A stretch of DNA of 64,000 bases from Mayamaea pseudoterrestris (GCA_027923505.1 BROI01000014.1:124001-188000), one strand, 5' to 3'; counted from the stretch's first letter, positions 1 to 12,700 are shown. Program-made: numbers and translations. The notes: a model not told the origin generated them from the sequence alone.

Positions 1-2190
1 CAATGCCTTCTGTTCAACAGCAAACGACACTGACATTAGGCAGCCACCTTGACACCATTAGCGGAGCGGCACAGTTGCTCGTCAACAAATGACCTTACCA
101 GTCTGCGGTGGATGGGCGTCCATGCAATTCCTACTACGCGCACAACATGACGACTCTTAAAAAACGTTGAAACATAACCGTGCTTTGCTTGCGAGTGCTC
201 TGGGAACCTGGAACACCACTATCATGTCCACGTACAAGAGACTTGCTTTTAAAAGCGGACCTTACAAGCAATTCGACCTTTATGTGGAGTCTGAGTCACC
301 ATGGAAGGAACGGAGCTCTTGCAGGTTAACAATTGGTATCAAGGCGCGGCAGCTGCTATTCGAGGACGACATGACAATCCATGCTGAGAATGCTATCAAC
401 AGATCCGGCTGTCGACGAAATGAGGCAAGAAGCCACTTACTGCAGACGAATCATGCAATGCCATGTTGATACTATCGCCGCAAACCTTGAGACAGCAGAC
501 ATGAACTTGCTCTGCTATGCGATCAGTCTTTCAAGAGGATGCAACTTTGAGAATTAGATGAAGAGCGTTGCAAATTGCTCCATCTTGCGTATGCTGAGAG
601 ACTTACAGGTCGGATCAAGTTGGCAATACTGACGGCGGTGGCGTCGTCTGTGGTTTCAAATGGCACCGCGAGCGGTTCTGCTTCTGTCCGCATGTTTGGC
701 GCAATGGGAAGCACGACGCCTACAAGCTCTCTGCCGACTGCCGGGCATGTCCGGCATCAACAAAATTAATGTGCACCATTTGCTATTCAACACGCATCAA
801 TCATAAAATACAAAATCTTCATTGTGCAGCCGATGCTGTGCTGAATTTTTTCAGCTGCTCAACCTGTAATGCAAACCTCCACTGCGGACCAATGCTTGTT
901 CGTGGTGCACTCTCAATACACTTGTGCATGCATTCATTGTTATGCCGACGCGTTGGAGAGCGGGCACGTTGCCGAATGGCTCTCCCGGTGCTCCGGAGTG
1001 GTTGCTAAGAGGTACTTGCAGTGCGTGGCATCCTGCATGGGTCTCCCTTTGAAATGCGTGCTTGTTAACTGGCGCTTGGGAGCAGCTCCTAGGCGTTGAC
1101 AACCTGAATGGCAAACATAAAAAGCCTGCTTAGCGCCAGTGCGTTGAGAGAGCAGCTCCTGCCATCGAAAATGCTGCTTTGAGTGCTTGAAATTCGATGA
1201 GATGATTTTTTACAACGTTTGCGATCGGTTTGGAGCACCGTTGGCTGGGTTGGCGGACTCATTTGGCGACAGGAACCAGCACGGGGCAGTCATTCATCGT
1301 GTTACAGGTGCATGTGGTGCTGCTGCTGCTGCTGCTGCGTGATCCGGTGGGAATGAGCTTTTTGATGTTGAACTTTGGCTATCTTGCCGAGCGAGAAGCT
1401 CACGAAGCGATAATCTCGCCTGTCGTTAACATGGGTACATTGATGTCAAACACACGTTGGGGGCTGAACAATGTCGCAATCAAGGCTCGGGTGACTTCCG
1501 TGCTGCATTCAAGGCTCACTATTCGCAGAATCCAGTGATGCAGCTTGCACAAGCCCTGTTCCCCCAGATAGGCGCTCAAGTTGTACTGGAGGTAAAAATA
1601 GTGGGTTGCGGCAAGAACTTGCTCCATATCGACATTGACTGCTTGAGAACAAAGTTCGAATTACAGCACACATGAGCGTTAAGTTTGTTAGGCAATGCAT
1701 GTACTCTCATGGATGATTTTGTCAAAAGCGATCATCACCGGGAACAGTGGGAGTCGTGACTAGAATGATCACCAACCCTAACGCATTGATGTGGTGCATG
1801 TAGAAGCAATCCCCTTATGGTGCAAGCTGACAATCAATTAAAAGTTCCAATGCACGAACCTTCCAGTGGCGACTCAGTCTCCATGGATGGAGGAGTCATG
1901 TTAAAGTCATCGACTTTGCCTCGCCAAGCCACGAGCAGAACCAAAAAGGCCTGGAAAAGCTCAATTTTAGAATGGGTTTTTATTATTGTTAGTTTTTAAC
2001 GTCTTTGACAAACCTCTGCCCCGATTATCTTAGTTTTATGCTCACAAAGAGCGTTTCCTTCGTTTCCAGTACAATCCTGCAAACCGCAATTGTCTACAAG
2101 ATAAATGCGGATCGAGGGCAGCAACGATCGTATTAAGGTCTTGCTATGGAGCGGCGCACCGGACCTTGATTTGGAATGTCTATCACTGCA
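1..2190. other. Gene-poor stretch, nothing recognised
   Basis: No open frame longer than about 100 codons and no recognisable domain on either strand. A short CTG run near 1319-1338 is the only simple repeat seen. The last part runs into the first repeat array. It may be decayed repeat or unannotated intergenic DNA; no function is proposed. Confidence 0.5.
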
Positions 2191-2700
2191 CAAGAATGGC
2201 CATAAAATGCTCATTATATGTGCTACAACAACCTCCCAAAGCTCATCCGAACCGCAACTTAATGGTCTACAAGATTGTTGGAGTTCGACGGCGGGAATGA
2301 TCAGTAGTAACAAGTGCGGCCATTAATTGCTCATTATACGGGCTACAACAACCTCCCGTGGTTCATTCGAACCACATTGTAATAATTAACAAGATTATTG
2401 AAGTCAGACGGCGCCGAACTATTATTACAAAAAGGTCTATAAACTTGCTCATTATATGTGCTACAACAACCTCTCATAGCTCATTCACTGTCAAACCACA
2501 ATTCAATGGTCAACTAGGATTGTTGGTGTTCGATGATGGCGAATCTCAATAACAAGAATGGCCATTAAAAGCCCATTATACAAACCTCCCATGGCGCGCA
2601 TTCAAACCACAATGTTCAACATCAAAGTTCGGCGGCCAAAAAAACAAGAATGGCCATGAATGCTCATTATACGTGCTACAACACATCTCCCAGGACTGTG
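2190..2700 (+). repeat. Array of about 105-120 bp repeats, left copy
   Basis: A diverged unit recurs, with the core gctacaacaacctccc at about 2222, 2342, 2460, a degraded copy near 2575, and 2674. Each core is followed by gctcattcgaaccacaat-like sequence, then by aagattgttggagt-like sequence, and ends in caagaatggccat before the next unit. The same unit occurs to the right of the retroelement in direct orientation and again inverted at 5600-6185. It may be a satellite or the terminal repeats of nested elements. Confidence 0.75.
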
Positions 2701-4880
2701 GAACAACGCGAACGACGACCGCGCACGATCGTGGACTACAGTTTCTTTGGCGTCATCGACGAATCCGTTCCGGTTGCACCATTCAAGTCAATGTACTTCG
2801 GCCGCGCCTTGCATCAGATCATGTATAACATTGTGCGAGCCAACCCTCGTTATGGGCGTCTATGTTGCCAAAATTGACATTGCCGACGGTTTCTACCGCA
2901 TCAGGCTACGCCCGGCCGACATACCAAAACTGGGCGTCCTCTTTCCCACGAGTCCTGGCAAAGAGCAACTCATCGCTTTTCCGCTCATGCTCCCCATGGG
3001 TTGGGTGCACTCGCCGCCATTCTTCACCTTGGCTACCAAGACGATCGCCAATGTTGCCAATGCCACGCCGCGCCACAATACCACAACGCACGCACCGGCT
3101 ATAAGCAGAGGCCGACACGCCACCTGCACCCGTGCCTGACGATCCGCGCGCCGACTCCGCCCCCAGCACAATGCTGCTGCCAGCCACATCCACGGCGACG
3201 TACTTTCAGCGCCCGGTTGGCCATCATGATTTGTATGTCAATGACTTTATCGGATTGTGCCAAGGCGGCTGGCAACGACAGCGCTAGTTACGCCATTATT
3301 TTTTCCACGCTCTCGATATGTGTTCCACCCGCTCCTGCCTTCTGACAATCCACATTGACAAGAGCCGGCCACTAGGAAGACAATCCTTGGTTGGGATATT
3401 GACACTGTCGCCAGCACCGTCACGCTCCCGCCTCACCGACTCGCGCGGCTCCACGCTATCCTTGAGTCAATCCCTCCCACGCGACAGCACCGGGTGGGAC
3501 ACAAAACTTGGCATAAAGTCTTGGGTGAGCTTCGCTCCATGTCGCTCGCGTTGCCGCCTGGTGTTCGGGGACTCTTCAGTTTGCTGCTGCAAGAGGCGTT
3601 CCGACACCCCCTCAAACACGCGGGGCGCCTGCACCTGAAACCCGCCGTGCACACGTTTCTCACCAACTTTCACGCCGTGGCACGTCGCCTCTCCGCACGA
3701 CCAACTCGAATCCTCGAAATGGTGCCTCAACCCACGGGCCCTCCGGCACGATGGATACAGCCAGCCATGGCATGGGTGGCGCCGTGTTCTTCAGTCGCCG
3801 CATGCGACCTTTCATGTGGCGCCATCCTTTCACGCCACTCATCCAATCCAAATTGGTGGCCAGCAACAATAGCAAATTGGAACTGGCCGGCAGCGTCGCA
3901 CATCACGATGTCATCGCTCAATTGGCCGATGTGGCCCTCCATGACAACATCACCGCCATCAGCTGGCAACAATGCAGCTCCACCACCACAGTCGGTCCGG
4001 CCGCACTTCTCCGCCTACAAAGCTGGCACCAACGCCACTGTCGCTACGTCCCGCGATACGTTACGTTCCGGGGCCCTGCAACGTCATGGCCGATGACGCG
4101 TCACGTCTCTGGGAATTATAAGACAACGAGTTTCCAATCCTGCATCTTCGCGCAGCTCTTCCGAATGGGAGACATCGCACCCGCGGTCAACCCGTCCGGG
4201 CAAGCACCATGGATGACGTTATTCGTGCCGTCGGTCAAGCGTTCGCCCTCATGGGGATCCGCGACTTTCTCCTCCGCCCCGGTGAGTACACTGGCGTCAC
4301 AGTCGACTTGGAACCCTTTCGCGGTTTTGTGACGTTCAGTTGTTCCACGCTGGCGGCATCATGAATCTCGCCACTGCACACGCGCCAGACTTGGCACGCT
4401 CCATCGACTGCAGCTTTACTTTCACCACACAAATGAATGGTAAACGCGGGGAGGTCGTCGCCCACGGCGTCACTGGCAACCCCCTTTCTGCCCCACTCGC
4501 ACTATCATTAGCCGCCTACTTCACCTCCACGCCCGCTCCGCGCCCGCGCGGCCACCGTCTTTCTCCCGGAACCCTACGCGCTCCGCTCCGGGACATCACC
4601 ACGGCACTCCGCGACACCGTGGTGTTGCTCAGCCCCGTGCTGGGCATTCTGCCTACTGACTTCAACTCAGCTCGCTTCGCGCCGGCGGCGTCTAGCCAAC
4701 TTCTCTCCTTTTACGTGGACTCCGACCGCATACGCCTCATTGGTCGTTGGCACTCTGACGCCAAGCTAAGATACCTCCACGATCAAACCCTGCCCTCCAT
4801 GCACCACTACGCCCACCTCATGGTCGCTGGCGGCCACTTAAATGATATTATCAATTATTATGTTTATCTCATGTAATTCT
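2650..4880 (+). mobile_element. Fossil retroelement with reverse transcriptase and tyrosine recombinase (DIRS/Ngaro-like)
   Basis: Two parts are recognisable on the plus strand. Around 2850-3090 there is a reverse transcriptase segment with KIDIADGFYRIRL and PMGWVHSPPFF, a form seen in stramenopile retroelements. Around 4430-4840 there is the C-terminal part of a tyrosine recombinase, with GKRGEVVAHG and IRLIGRWHSDAKLRYLH. The pairing of RT with a tyrosine recombinase rather than a DDE integrase defines the DIRS order. The element is broken in several places and looks old. It lies between two direct copies of a 105-120 bp repeat array. Family is inferred from the two-domain combination; the exact clade is not known. 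Confidence 0.7.
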
Positions 4881-4924
4881 CGCGCCGTCTCGCGCTCTGT
4901 CCAAGCCCTATATAGAATTCATTG

Positions 4925-5450
4925 TTCATAGAATAATGCAGTTACTATACGTGCTACAACAACTTCCCGTGGCCTATTTAAACGACAATTTAATATTAAC
5001 AAGATTGTTGGAGTCCGACGCCACCGAACTATCATTAACAAAATATTGCCCATAAAATGCTTTTTATACGAGCGAAAACAACCTCTCATAGCTCATTCGA
5101 ACCAAAATCTAATGCTACAACACAAAGGTTTATCATCGGAGTTTGGCGGCCAAACAATAAAAGGTATGACCAAAAATTTAAATTACTTATAGCTCATTCA
5201 AACCACAATTCAATGGTCAACTCAATTCTTGGTTTGTGATGGTGGCGAATGCTCAAAAACAAGAATATTCATGAAGTCATTGTGGCGAATGCTCAATAAC
5301 AAGAATATTCATTTAATGCTTATTGTACGTGATAAATTAACCTCCCATGGCGCATTCGATCCCAAAGGTTTATTATCATGTTCTAAAAGCTCATTCGAAC
5401 AGCAAATCTTTTATACTCATTATGCCACATTCGACTTCGTGTGGTCTTAA
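4925..5450 (+). repeat. Array of about 105-120 bp repeats, right copy
   Basis: Same unit and orientation as the 2190-2700 array, with cores near 4952 and 5071 and more diverged copies near 5185 and 5331. Inside it, the segment gtggcgaatgctcaaaaacaagaatattcat is locally duplicated (about 5240-5270 and 5282-5312). It directly follows the retroelement, so the element sits between direct copies of one repeat family. Confidence 0.7.
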
Positions 5451-5599
5451 GTCAAGAAAATGCAGATTTGGATCGCCGGCTAACAATCGCATGAATTACT
5501 AGCCTTTATTTATCCTGGCGTTAATAGTGGTGACTGTAAAAAACTCAGTATCGTCGTTGGTAATTGAGCTAGCTTTAGATTCAAACCGGCAGAAAACAA

Positions 5600-6185
5600 T
5601 AGAAATTTTTAAATGAGCTATAAGAGGTTGAAGTAGCACGTTCAACAATCGTTTAGCTCATTGAATTGCGGTTTTATTGAGCTATCAGAGGTTGTTGTAG
5701 CACATGGATTTAATGGCTACCCTTGTTGTTGTTTGCACGCCGAACTCCGATGATGAACATTCAGATTCGAAAGCGCCATGGGAGGTTTGTTGTATCACGG
5801 TATAATAAGCATTCTATGGCCGCGATTGTTATTTAGCATTTGCCGCAATCGAACACAACAATCTATTTGACCATTTAATTATGGTTTGACTCAGCTATGA
5901 GAGGTTGTTGTTGCACGTTTTAAGAGGATTTTATGGCCATTCTTGTTTATGATTGTTCGGCGCTGTAAATTTTTGTTCGAATCAGCCCTGGGAGACTGTT
6001 GTAGCACGTATAATGAGCATTTAAGCTATGGGAGGTTGTTGTAGCACAGATAATGAGTATTTTACGGCCATTCTTGTGAATGATAGTTTGGTTCCCGTCG
6101 GACTCCAACAATCTTGATGGTCACATTGTATTGTGGTTCAAATGAGCCACGGGAGGTTGCTGTAGCACGTTAAATGATCCATTAC
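5600..6185 (-). repeat. Inverted copy of the 105-120 bp repeat array
   Basis: The reverse complement of the same core (gggaggttgttgtagcac) recurs near 5622, 5685, 5785, 5893, 5990, 6029 and 6147, usually followed by a stretch like atggccattcttgtt. With the 4925-5450 array it forms a large imperfect inverted repeat around a centre of about 150 bp. Copies have diverged individually, so this is not a recent palindrome. Confidence 0.75.
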
Positions 6186-6700
6186 CTTAACCCTAGTGCG
6201 CGTCCATCGCGATAAGCGAACAGCGCCCCATGGAATCCACCTAGCCTTGCCACCACCTGCTGCCGGTCCCAAAAGTTACGAAGCAGCCGGCACACTTGCG
6301 GTCCTACTCCATATCTTTTGTTCTATTGCGATCCAGCGTGTTGTGGAGTCAATGAAGATCTTGTAAAGCGGCGTCTGCTCAATTGCAGCAACTTCATTAA
6401 TAATGCTCGAGATCACTTTCCACACAACGTCCAATAGCCCGAAATCCCCCGATGGCTTTCACCCGTCATAAAAGCGCCAATTACCTTGTCCCAGTTACGC
6501 CGGCTTGTGAATTCTTCCCTTTGTGTGCAGGCCACGCCTTGAGGTCATCTGCACGCAGCCCGGACGGACCTGGCTATTTGCCAGATCGAAGGCGTGTGAC
6601 GGCCGACGCAATTTCCTTCGCGGAAGGCATGGTCACGGACTCAAAGGTGCAAAGGATGAAAAGATTGAGCTATGATGCATGGAAGCCGCTTTCGAGTCCT
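6185..6700 (-). pseudogene. Decayed LINE (non-LTR) reverse transcriptase fragment
   Basis: The minus strand reads as pieces of a non-LTR reverse transcriptase in the expected order. Near 6640-6540 there is EIASAVTRLRSGK followed, after a stop, by PGPSGLRADDLKAW. Near 6450-6310 there is GLLDVVWKVISSIINEV and then AIEQTPLYKIFIDSTTRW. Near 6310-6190 there is YGVGPQVCRLLRNFW followed by DRQQVVARLGGFHG. The pieces lie in different frames with at least one stop, and sequence between WKVISSII and AIEQTP is missing compared with the usual domain, so this is a dead internal fragment. It abuts the inverted repeat array. The family is assigned from remembered stramenopile LINE motifs; a translated search would settle the clade. 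Confidence 0.7.
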
Positions 6701-8296
6701 CCGAGACGAGTCTACAGGATACTAGCGACAAGGAACTGAATTAAACACCTTATAAAGCTCTTAGCGCACGGCGTACATACTGACTGAGTGGTCCTCGGTA
6801 ATTACTCTCTCAAGGCAATTTCAGCAACGCATACGCCGCCTAGAGCACCCATCAGTCCGTGTAACGGACGGATAAATAAGCCGGGAAACAAGAACATTTG
6901 GTTTCTAAAACGGAGCTCAGTTAATTCATCGGTTACGCCGAGTTACATTCCACTGACACTTATTTCGTGTGGAACCCCTCAACGTATCACCAGAAACGTC
7001 AAGATTGCGCGCACATCCCTTCGAATTCGAATGCTAATAAAGGAGAGACGAGCGACAGTGCAGTCGAGCGACAGCAACAAGGAGGATCGACCAAGTGATG
7101 GAGATTCACTCCCTCAAGACGGCTCCTCCAAGTCGAGTACCGATGGAAACTATCACACATCTCAGGAGGGAATTTGCACCTAGAGTCAATCATTTGCCGC
7201 CTCCTTTGCTTCCTGTTAACAGTCGTTTACAAAGAAAGCAATGCAGATTAGATTCGGCGCAGGATTCATCGTCTGTAATGAAAAAGTCGAACGTTAGCGG
7301 CGGTGCGAGTGTCGGAGCCAGTCGAGCGTGACACAAGCACATCATCAATCAACCTCACGATGCCTCAAGTTGCCAGCGGGCTGCTGTCGCAACCAAAGCA
7401 AGTTGTCTCCCTTTGGCTAGTAATGCAAAGGAGCTCATCAAGAGGAGAAGATTCTATGAGGACCATCACCGTTTGAGGAATACGACAAGTTCATGAGACG
7501 AGACGCGTGGATTGTCGAGAGCCGCTAAAGGACCGCAAGTTGCTACAACCCAGGGGCTCATACTGGGCCTCTTGACGACGGATTTGATCTGAGTACGAGC
7601 TGGACAAGGTTGAGTACGTTACGCTGCGGTGGACTGGTCCAGGCACCAGTGTACGTAAGTACAGCCTCCTGTCTGTTAGGTGATTACACCATCCGCCTTT
7701 AAGTGAATCATATGAGGTACTAAAGGACATATAGAAGTAACGGTGCTGTGACCACTACAACATACTTGTGGTGAGGTAGGGGTTAATGGTGGTAACTCCA
7801 AGATGTGTCGGCTCAGCGTCTCCGAAGGACGAATCTTCAAATAACATTTGTATCCCTCAAACACACCATGAACAGGTTTCATAGCTATTCCAATATTATT
7901 TTACAGTACCTGTTTGATGATAGCCGATTCTGCTTGCCGAAGAAGGCGGTGGATGGAGGGGTAGTATGTATTTTGTGTCGATGCATTTTCGTTGTATTGC
8001 CGTCCAGCAACCAATGAACCGTCGGTAGGGTAGGGGTATGGACTTTTTGGTGCTTTCGCTCCTTGTTAGCTTGTTGCATGAACGTCTTGGAACCTATTAA
8101 TGTTGTCAAGTTTGGACCAAGGGAAGGACCGAAGAATAGTTATCGTCACACACGCGTCGTAGCGGGAATGATATGATGACACAATCGGCGGAGCGCTGAC
8201 TCACACCTTCACCGATGGACAATGGTTCATTGACGAGATTGCAAGCACTCCGTGTAATTACACTACTGTACCTTCCATTCTTCGTTAAACTAAAAC
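6700..8296. other. Intergenic stretch, no gene recognised
   Basis: Only short overlapping frames occur and none carries a recognisable domain. The first few hundred bases may be further LINE remnant. The last 200 bases should include the promoter of the plastid protein gene that starts at 8297. Confidence 0.4.
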
Positions 8297-8991
8297 ATGC
8301 GAGTCTTCGCTCTTCTTACCGTCCTTCCAGTCGTTGCTGCTTTCTCTTCATCGTTCACGTCGACGAGTCGGGTGGCCTGCCCATCCAACTCAAACAACTT
8401 GTCGATGGAGTATATCCGTGAGTGGCGCGATGCAAAAGTGTGACTGTGTTACTTTCGATGTTGCTTACTTCATCATTCCTTTTTGCGTGCCTTCCAGCTG
8501 CTGGCATGTCAAAAGATCAGTGGCGCAAGATCAAGGAGGCCGAAAAATCGAAAACCAAAGGAAAGAATTTGGGTGCTCAAGGCATTACGACGTTCAAGTC
8601 GAGAAGCTTTTATGATTGGCAGAAGAGTGGTGGTGTAAATCTATTTCCGGTAGATCCCACAAAGGCGAAAGATCCAAGCGAGCTGCCATACATGTGAGTG
8701 ATATTGCAGCTTGCGTACGCGGCATCATTAATTTGGGAACCTATGCATGGAATCTTCAATACTTTTGTGTCATATTGTCGACTTTTGTTTCTTTCACTGC
8801 TGACTGATGATCATGAACATTCTATAAGCTGATCCCCGTTCTCACTCTTTAGGCAACGGCCTGGTGGTAAACCAGACAACTCGGACCTGAAGAAGAAAAA
8901 TCCATTCGGCTTTTTTGGCAATACAAAGAAAAAGGCAGAAGCTGTGGAGGCAGAAAAGCCTCCGTCTACAAACTGGTGGACACTTAAGTAA
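8297..8991 (+). CDS. Small plastid-targeted protein, three exons
   Basis: Exons are 8297-8417, 8498-8693 and 8853-8991, with GTGAGT donors and CAG/TAG acceptors; joined they give 151 residues. The N-terminus MRVFALLTVLPVVAAFSSSF is a hydrophobic signal peptide ending in an AAF junction that fits the ASAFAP motif of diatom plastid precursors, followed by a Ser/Thr-rich transit-like stretch. The mature part has FKSRSFYDWQKSGGVNLFPV, a PYMQRPGG motif across the last splice site, a Lys-rich segment and the C-terminus NWWTLK. No enzyme motif or clear transmembrane helix is seen in the mature part. I do not recognise the family; a small stromal or photosystem-associated protein is possible but is inference only. 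Both introns preserve the frame and the motifs on either side, which supports the model. Confidence 0.75.
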
Positions 8992-9099
8992 TGCGGGAGA
9001 TGTCCAGAGCTTTTGTTTGCATCTACTAACAAGTCAGTGCAGAACCTGCTTAAGCAATACATAGTCTAAGCATGTCTGTTTTTCAATACCTAAAAGGGT

Positions 9100-9351
9100 A
9101 TGATAGTTGCAGCTTTAGTCGCTATAATTATTATGGCTGTACTTTCTTCTTGCCGCCGCGCGACGCACGATCGAATCCGACTTCGAAACAAGCTCAAGAA
9201 TACTAGTCGTCAGACGAAGCAACTGTTGCTCGCTATCACGAGGGTGATCGCCTTTATAGTGATGGTTGCCGCTGCCGGCACTGCTGTGAGGTGCGCGACG
9301 TCTCCCACCATCGGCATGTTAATGTTTTTGGCCGCATGTGTTTTCCTTTAA
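9100..9351 (+). CDS. Possible small two-helix membrane protein
   Basis: An 83-codon frame starts with ATG and encodes a hydrophobic segment at residues 1-17 (VAALVAIIIMAVLSS), a basic linker (RRATHDRIRLRNKLKN) and a second hydrophobic region at about 43-83. The helix-basic loop-helix pattern is the only reason to keep it. It lies just downstream of the plastid protein gene. No family is recognised and it could be a chance frame. Confidence 0.25.
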   Translation: MIVAALVAIIIMAVLSSCRRATHDRIRLRNKLKNTSRQTKQLLLAITRVIAFIVMVAAAGTAVRCATSPTIGMLMFLAACVFL

Positions 9352-9735
9352 TCGGAGTGCAGTGTACATTTGGTAGCAACGACCGTTCCACGCACACGAC
9401 AAATCTCCTTGATAATTTACTGTTAGTAGTAATGACCTATCGGTTGACGAAGTGTGAGAACAACGCCAGGTTCTGGTAAACTTGACGCCATGCGTTTGAC
9501 CATGCGCCTCGAACGTTTCACAAAGTGTGGTACTACATTGCGCTATTACGGTTCAACGACTATCAACTCCAAAGATGAGCATGTCAACTGAAGATATACA
9601 CATTCAAACGCTCGATTGTGCATGTGTGTGCTCGTGTAGTAGAATCTCGATGGCAGTCTCAACTTTTTCTTTGCCCCATCATTTGTTTCTCGAGCACACA
9701 CAATTGGACAATCGTAAGCAATAAAGAACCAAAAT

Positions 9736-12700
9736 ATGAAACTTGCGAGTATCTTAGCCGTCTTGACTGGGATGTTCCGCGCCAAGGACGGCATGGCTGT
9801 CGACTCCGAGAGCACCATGGAGACGGAGATGTGGACTCGATTTGTCCAAGAAAATGGCTCCTTCGGTTCGATTCCCACTTCCGTTCCAATCACTACCGCA
9901 CCATCCGCCCTTGGGCCTGGAGCTGGCTCGCCGATTCCGACTGCAAAGGTAACGACGAGTCCATCTGCCGTCGCTGCTCCTGTACCAACGCAAGAACATC
10001 CTACCATGTTGCCGGCTCTCCCCACGGCTTTTCCACCTTTTCCGCCAACATTTTCAACGAAAGCCCCAACAACGGGCAGACAAGGTCCAACGACAAATCC
10101 GACTCGCATTTTGTCAAAGATTCCAACTCTTTTGCCCAGCGTTATCACCCAGCCTTCTCGCTCGCCTTCCCCTCATGTCCAAGTTTTGCCCAGTACGCAG
10201 CCATCTTCAAGTCCAGCTTTGGTACCTTCGGGTGTACAGTTGCCGACATTGCTGCCTTCACCGACGAGCCAACCAGCAAGAGCAAGTATCCCGCCAGTCC
10301 AACCAGAAATTCCTTCTGCCACAGTTGTGCCAACGACTCAATTGCCTGGATCGCCTGCTCCTGTTCCACCATCAGTTATTAGTCAAGCTCCAGCGCTTCC
10401 CAGTGTTCCACCAGTCCAAGTAGAAGTTCCCTTCGCCACAATGGTGCCAACGATTCAATTGCCTGGATCGCCCGCTCCTGTTCCGCCAGTTGTGCAGGCT
10501 CCATCGACAAGTCAGCCTTCTATCAGTAGTCAAGCTCCAGCCCTTCCCAGTGTCCAAGCACCCTTTACAATGCAGCCGTCTGCAGTAAGTCAAGCACCAG
10601 CAGTCCCTAGTCCGCAAATGCCAACGGCACAGCCATTTGCAATCAGTCGAGCACCGATTGGCCCGAGTGCTAAAGCTCCTACAACGCAGCCATCAGCTAT
10701 CAGTCGACAAATTCCATCAGCACAACCAACTGCAAGCAGACAAGCACCTATTGTCCCAAGTGTAAAAGCTCCAACCATACAGCCGTCAGCCATCAGTCGA
10801 GCACCGGTTCCAAGTGTGCAAGCTCCAACAGTTCCGAGTGCCCAAGCTCCAACGACACAGCCATCTAATGTCAGTCAAGCACCGGCAGTACCAACCATAC
10901 AGGCCCCGACCGTCCCCAGTATTCAGGCTCCAACGACGCTGCCACCTATCGTTAGTCCTGTTCTAGCGATGCCAAGTGTTCATTTTCCAACAGCAACGAC
11001 ACAGCCGTCTGCCATCACCTTTGCTCCAGTAATTCCTAGCGTGCAAGCTCCAGCCACACAGCCATCGGTCATCGGTCCAAAACCTGCGGCGCCAAGCGTT
11101 CAAACCCCGACAGCAACGGCCCGGCCATCGGAACTTACTCTTGCTCCGGCGGTTCCTATAGTCAGCGTTCCAACAATACAGCCGTCATCTGTGACTGCTC
11201 CGCCTGCCCAGGCTGAGGTTCCAACTTCTGTCACATCAGAACCAACGACGCAATTGCCTGGATCACTAGTTCCTGTTGCGCCAAGTGTAGGAGCTCCTAG
11301 TGCAGTTCAGCCATCTACAATCAGTCAGACGCCATTCGTTCCTGGTGTCAAAGGTCCTACGGCGCAACCCTCAGCGTTTAGTCAGGGTTCAACAATTCCA
11401 AGTGGCCAGACTCCAAGCGCGCCGCCGCCTACTAGTCAAGCCCCAGCAGTCCAAGCTCCAACTACTCAGCCTCTCCCCACGCAAGGTCCGCCCGTTACTA
11501 GTATTCAATTTCCGACGGTGGTACCATCGTCTGCGATCAGCCAGGCTCCAGTGATTCCTAGTGGGCAAGCTCCGACATTGTTAGCGCCGTCTGCTGTTAG
11601 CCACGCGCCAGCCACTCCAAGCGTTCAAGTTCCAACGACAACACCGTCTACTATTCAAGCTCCCGCGCTACCAAGTGTACAAGCTCCAACTGCAGTCCAG
11701 CCGTCAGTGACCAGTCAGCCACAGGGCATACCCAGTGCTCAGGCTCCAAATACACAGCCGCCCACGGTCATCCAACCTCCAGCACTTCCTAGTGTACAAG
11801 CTCCAACTGCAGTCCAGCCGTCAGTGACCAGTCAGCCACAGGGCATACCCAGTGCTCAGGCTCCAAATACACAGCCGCCCACGGTCATCCAAGCTCCAGC
11901 ACTTCCTAGTGTACAAGCTCCAACTGCAGTCCAGCCGTCAGTGACCAGTCAGCCACAGGGCATACCCAGTGCTCAGGCTCCAAATACACAGCCGCCCACG
12001 GTCATCCAAGCTCCAGCACTTCCTAGTGTACAAGCTCCAACTGCAGTCCAGCCGTCAGTGACCAGTCAGCCACAGGGCATACCCAGTGCTCAGGCTCCAA
12101 ATACACAGCCGCCCACGGTCATCCAACCTCCAGCACTTCCTAGTGTACAAGCTCCAACTGCAGTCCAGCCGTCAGTGACCAGTCAGCCACAGGGCATACC
12201 CAGTGCTCAGGCTCCAAATACACAGCCGCCCACGATCCTCCAAGCTCCAGCACTTCCTAGTGTACAAGTTCCGACAACACAGGCGCCTATCATCAGTCGA
12301 GGTCCGACTCTGCCGACCATTTTCACCAGATCTCCGGTGGCTCCAAGTGCCGGAGTACCAACGCTGATAAGTCAATTCCCGGTGGTGCCCAGTGTACAAA
12401 GACCGACAATACAACCATCGCTTGCACAAACTCTTCCGGTAGTTCCGACATCTGTAACTCGAACGCCAACAACGCAGCAGCCTGGATCGCCGAGTGCTAT
12501 TACTTTAGCACCAATTTTGAGTCATGCTCCAGTGCTTCCAAGCTTTAAAGCTCCGACAGCGCAACCGTCGGCCATAACTACGTCGCCAGCCGTTCCAAGT
12601 GTGCAGGCTCCAACTCAAGCACAGCCGTCAGTGGTGAGTCCAGCTCCAGTCACAACTATATTGCCTGCCATGCCACAGAGTCAAGCGCCTATCAGTTCGC

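Noticed and set aside
9546-10148. Long minus-strand frame opposite the Pro-rich gene
   Set aside because: It mirrors the biased composition of the coding strand and has no signal or domain of its own.
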